NCBI GenBank assembly: GCA_947034895.1
Contig: OX344764.1
Span: 63,159,348-63,223,347, forward strand
Length of the DNA: 64,000 nucleotides
Reading direction: 5' to 3'
Source of the DNA: Rhytidiadelphus loreus
Taxonomy: Eukaryota; Streptophyta; Bryopsida; Hypnales; Hylocomiaceae
A program made the translations under genes and the position numbers. Each line of letters begins with the position of its first letter. Within the stretch, counting starts at the first letter, position 1. Of this stretch, positions 61,500 through 64,000 are shown in pieces. Below the pieces are notes generated by a model. The model did not search any database and was not told the origin of the DNA. It worked only from the letters and a program-made list of their open reading frames with translations.

Positions 61500-62345
61500 C
61501 ACAATATGGGGACGAGGAGTAGCTTTAACCCTTAAGTGCTCCAACGTCCATATTTTGGACAATGAACAAAGGGGCTTTGAGGTGTTGTTTAGTTCAACTA
61601 ATTTCTCATTCATCCAATGTAACACTTGAATCTTGAAAAGACAACTGTCTTAATGACTAGTTTCATGAAATTGCCGTAAATGATATTTTTGTACAAAGAT
61701 ATAAGCAAAAGTGTGCCAAAATTTGAAAATGGATCAAGGTGTTAAGGGGTTAAGGCCCAACAATTTTCATAACTTTTGACTACATGGTTCAAAAGTTATT
61801 GCATGATATGTAATTTTCAGTGTTTGGCGGGCAGCCTAGGCAGAAAAAAAAACTTCTTTGAAAATCACTTTTAAAAAAAATTAAAGTTTGAAATTGATTC
61901 TCTAGATTTTTATATATGTGGTAAGCTTTGAATCATTCCATTTTGATTAATGAGATGAAAGTTATGAGGAATTTTAGTTTGGATTAGTTGGGTAGTTATG
62001 GAATGTCTACTCTAAAATAAACTTTGAAGTCCTTTATTTAATTCAATTTTAAATATTTTTGGAAAAAAATTTAAAAAATAAGGTGTATATTGTTTATTAC
62101 AACATTTCAACCATTGGGATTGGCAATTTACAATTCTATAAATATATTGTTAACAATCTAGTATTTTTAATCATTCTCTACTTCTTTCTACTTATTATTT
62201 TTTCCCTATATGTTGTACAATTCCAAATGATCTAAAAAATTTCAAGGATGTAGCCAACTTGGCTTGAGGAATTAATCCAAAGAGTAACCACCATTTTGGA
62301 CATTTTTTCATACAAATGTGACCTTGTGAAGTCCAGCTGCCCGTA
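61500..62345 (-). repeat. Dispersed repeat R2, inverted copy
   Basis: Read on the minus strand it matches 16600-17200: GGTCACATTTGTATGAAAAAATG, TCATTTGGAATTGTACAACA and CATTAATCAAAATGGAATGATTC occur in the same order. The element lies outside the 14-19 kb cluster, so R2 is dispersed rather than a local duplication. Confidence 0.75.
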
Positions 62346-62389
62346 TTTTCACAGGGGACCTCACAGTTTCTTTACACATCACCCACTCC

Positions 62390-62563
62390 CACTAGAAGAA
62401 AACCGTGTTGGTTTCAACAAAACCAAGATGATGTTTTTTTGCAATTTTCTTTTTCCAACGCAAAATTCTACATTTTTCAACACATAATTTTGCGTTAGAA
62501 ACAGAAAATCACAGAAAAACATCATCTTGGTTTTGTTGAAACCAACACAGTTTTCTTCTAGTG
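62390..62563. mobile_element. Fold-back CACTA-type MITE, 174 bp
   Basis: The ends are CACTAGAAGAAAACCGTGTT and the inverse of CACTAGAAGAAAACTGTGTT. The arms are about 75 bases with a few differences. TCC flanks both sides (62387-62389 and 62564-62566). Confidence 0.9.
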
Positions 62564-62566
62564 TCC

Positions 62567-64000
62567 ACATTATGCATTGGACATTCCACATCATAAAGAA
62601 AATATAAGCCATAAACTCTACCAACCTCTATGGGATTTAAACTTCAAGCTCCCTTGCATCAACTTCTTTGTATTTGAGAATTGTGCTATGCATTTGAGGA
62701 CTTAACAATGTTATGATGTTGTGACAAATTTGTGATTTGATGATTTAGAGAGGTTGGAAGTTTAGGTCTACAATAGGGAAGGGCTTTGAATTTACTTTGG
62801 TGCAAAGATGTACGATGACATTCATATCTTCTATATTTTCATCCTTAATTTATACAAGTGTTATTGTTGCTAATTCCAAAGTCACATGTGTGTTATTCAT
62901 GTAAATGTTATAAATTGTCTATACTACCCTTAATAAGTGTTAAAGTGTTAACGCCACATAAGTGTTAAAAGTTCCCTTGCTCCAAAGTGTTCCCTTGCTA
63001 ATAAGTGTTAACAGATATCAAGGGTGGACTATACATGACCAAAAGATAATGTTTTGCCAATTTCTAGATGCCACATTTAACTACTTCTGGACTATTAAAT
63101 GAATTTTGAACTAAACATCTAAAGATCACGGGGTGATAACTTTGTGAGACCTCCCAATGTTTGTATAGATCTCTTGATGACCATCGTGGAATCTCCCGAT
63201 GACCATTATTAATTTTGGACTTTCAAAAGTCAAAAAGTAGTTAAATATGGCATCTAGGAGCTATTCTCTTGACCACCTCTCTGAGGTAGGCCTAACTGAT
63301 TTCTAGGAGATTATGATGGATTAAAACCTCACAACCATAGATTTTGTTCATTTAATTGATCTTACAATTGACAATGTTGAATCTAATAATAAATAGATAT
63401 GACCCGGATATGGTCTCTCTTTGATTTATACCAAGACCATGCAAAGTGCCATTACTATTTTTTATCTTAGGCTCTCACTTTGCATCTTCATATCTAACAA
63501 AGTGGGGTACCATGGAGTGCTTCTCTTCCCTTGGTATGGCCTTGGTGTAAACTGACCCTCAATTTCACTTGGACTTGATTACTAAATGCAATCCAAATCA
63601 ACTTGATGAATGATTGCATTTCAATTGGACTCATGTTTATATATGTATGTCTCAAGAGGCAAAAATGTAGTTACCATGATTTGTGTTAGCAGTTTAAGAC
63701 AAATTTTATAACCATGGTACTCAAAGTTGTACAATATATAATTGTACAATCTTGTTTTGAAAATAATATAACTCCCTAGCTTTCTCTCACAAACACAAGA
63801 GAACAAAGAGAAAACATGACCAATGTTACCTAATTAACTAAATACATTACCTAGGAGTATAATTTTTTAAATAAATAGATAGATCTATATATGTAGAAGC
63901 ATCTTGCTAGCATTATACAAAACTTTTGCAATCATTTATAGCATGTAAGTTGGATTAATCAATAACTTCTACCACCTTGTGCTACCTCTGTTGCAAGCAT
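62567..64000. other. AT-rich intergenic DNA
   Basis: No gene is supported. A cluster of AAGTGTTAA motifs at 62930-63015 mirrors a similar cluster at 61250-61400. The rest is featureless. Confidence 0.45.

Noticed and set aside
1..64000. CRISPR arrays, bacterial operons, rRNA or tRNA genes
   Set aside because: None is visible; tandem repeats found have no spacer structure, and all confident genes are intron-containing plant genes. tRNAs could be missed by eye; tRNAscan-SE would settle this.

Overview
This window is nuclear DNA from a land plant, most likely a bryophyte such as a moss; the moss assignment is inference. Plant origin is supported by a RUNKEL-type kinase, the plant form of farnesyltransferase beta (ERA1), a plant-type LEA_1 protein, a GlcAT14-type glucuronosyltransferase, AAACCCTAA telomere-like motifs in an intron, and CACTA-type transposons. 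Introns are mostly 80-600 bp with GT-AG ends. The intergenic DNA is AT-rich and full of old repeats.

Five protein genes can be reconstructed. (1) The 3' part of a RUNKEL/ULK4-like gene, 1-5161 (+), 8 exons, with the N-terminal kinase lobe lying before the window. (2) ERA1, farnesyltransferase beta, 35985-41276 (+), 15 exons. (3) Mitochondrial ornithine aminotransferase, 44672-48694 (+), 10 exons. (4) A two-exon LEA_1 gene, 53359-54504 (+). (5) A Golgi GT14/GlcAT14-type glycosyltransferase, 55836-60232 (-), 5 exons. The reading frames join without error over all exons chosen. The genes belong to unrelated pathways and share no visible operon-like logic; genes 4 and 5 are convergent.

The 5.2-36 kb interval has no confident protein gene. 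It holds a complete 2.4-kb non-autonomous CACTA element (19545-21983), several fold-back MITEs with 3-bp target duplications, a second MITE family with 4-bp duplications (one copy carrying a nested third element), and diverged copies of two AT-rich dispersed repeats.

The most interesting signal is a 19-base sequence, GGAAGGGAAACGGAGAGAG, found three times, each time in an islet of more complex sequence (about 8.2-10.0, 23.3-26.3 and 26.9-29.5 kb). At two of the three sites it forms one arm of a clean plant-type microRNA hairpin with a diverged loop and a paired lower stem. At the third the hairpin is weaker. G:U pairs favour transcription from the minus strand at 9.4 kb and the plus strand at 28.3 kb. 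I infer a small dispersed microRNA family that I cannot match to a named one.
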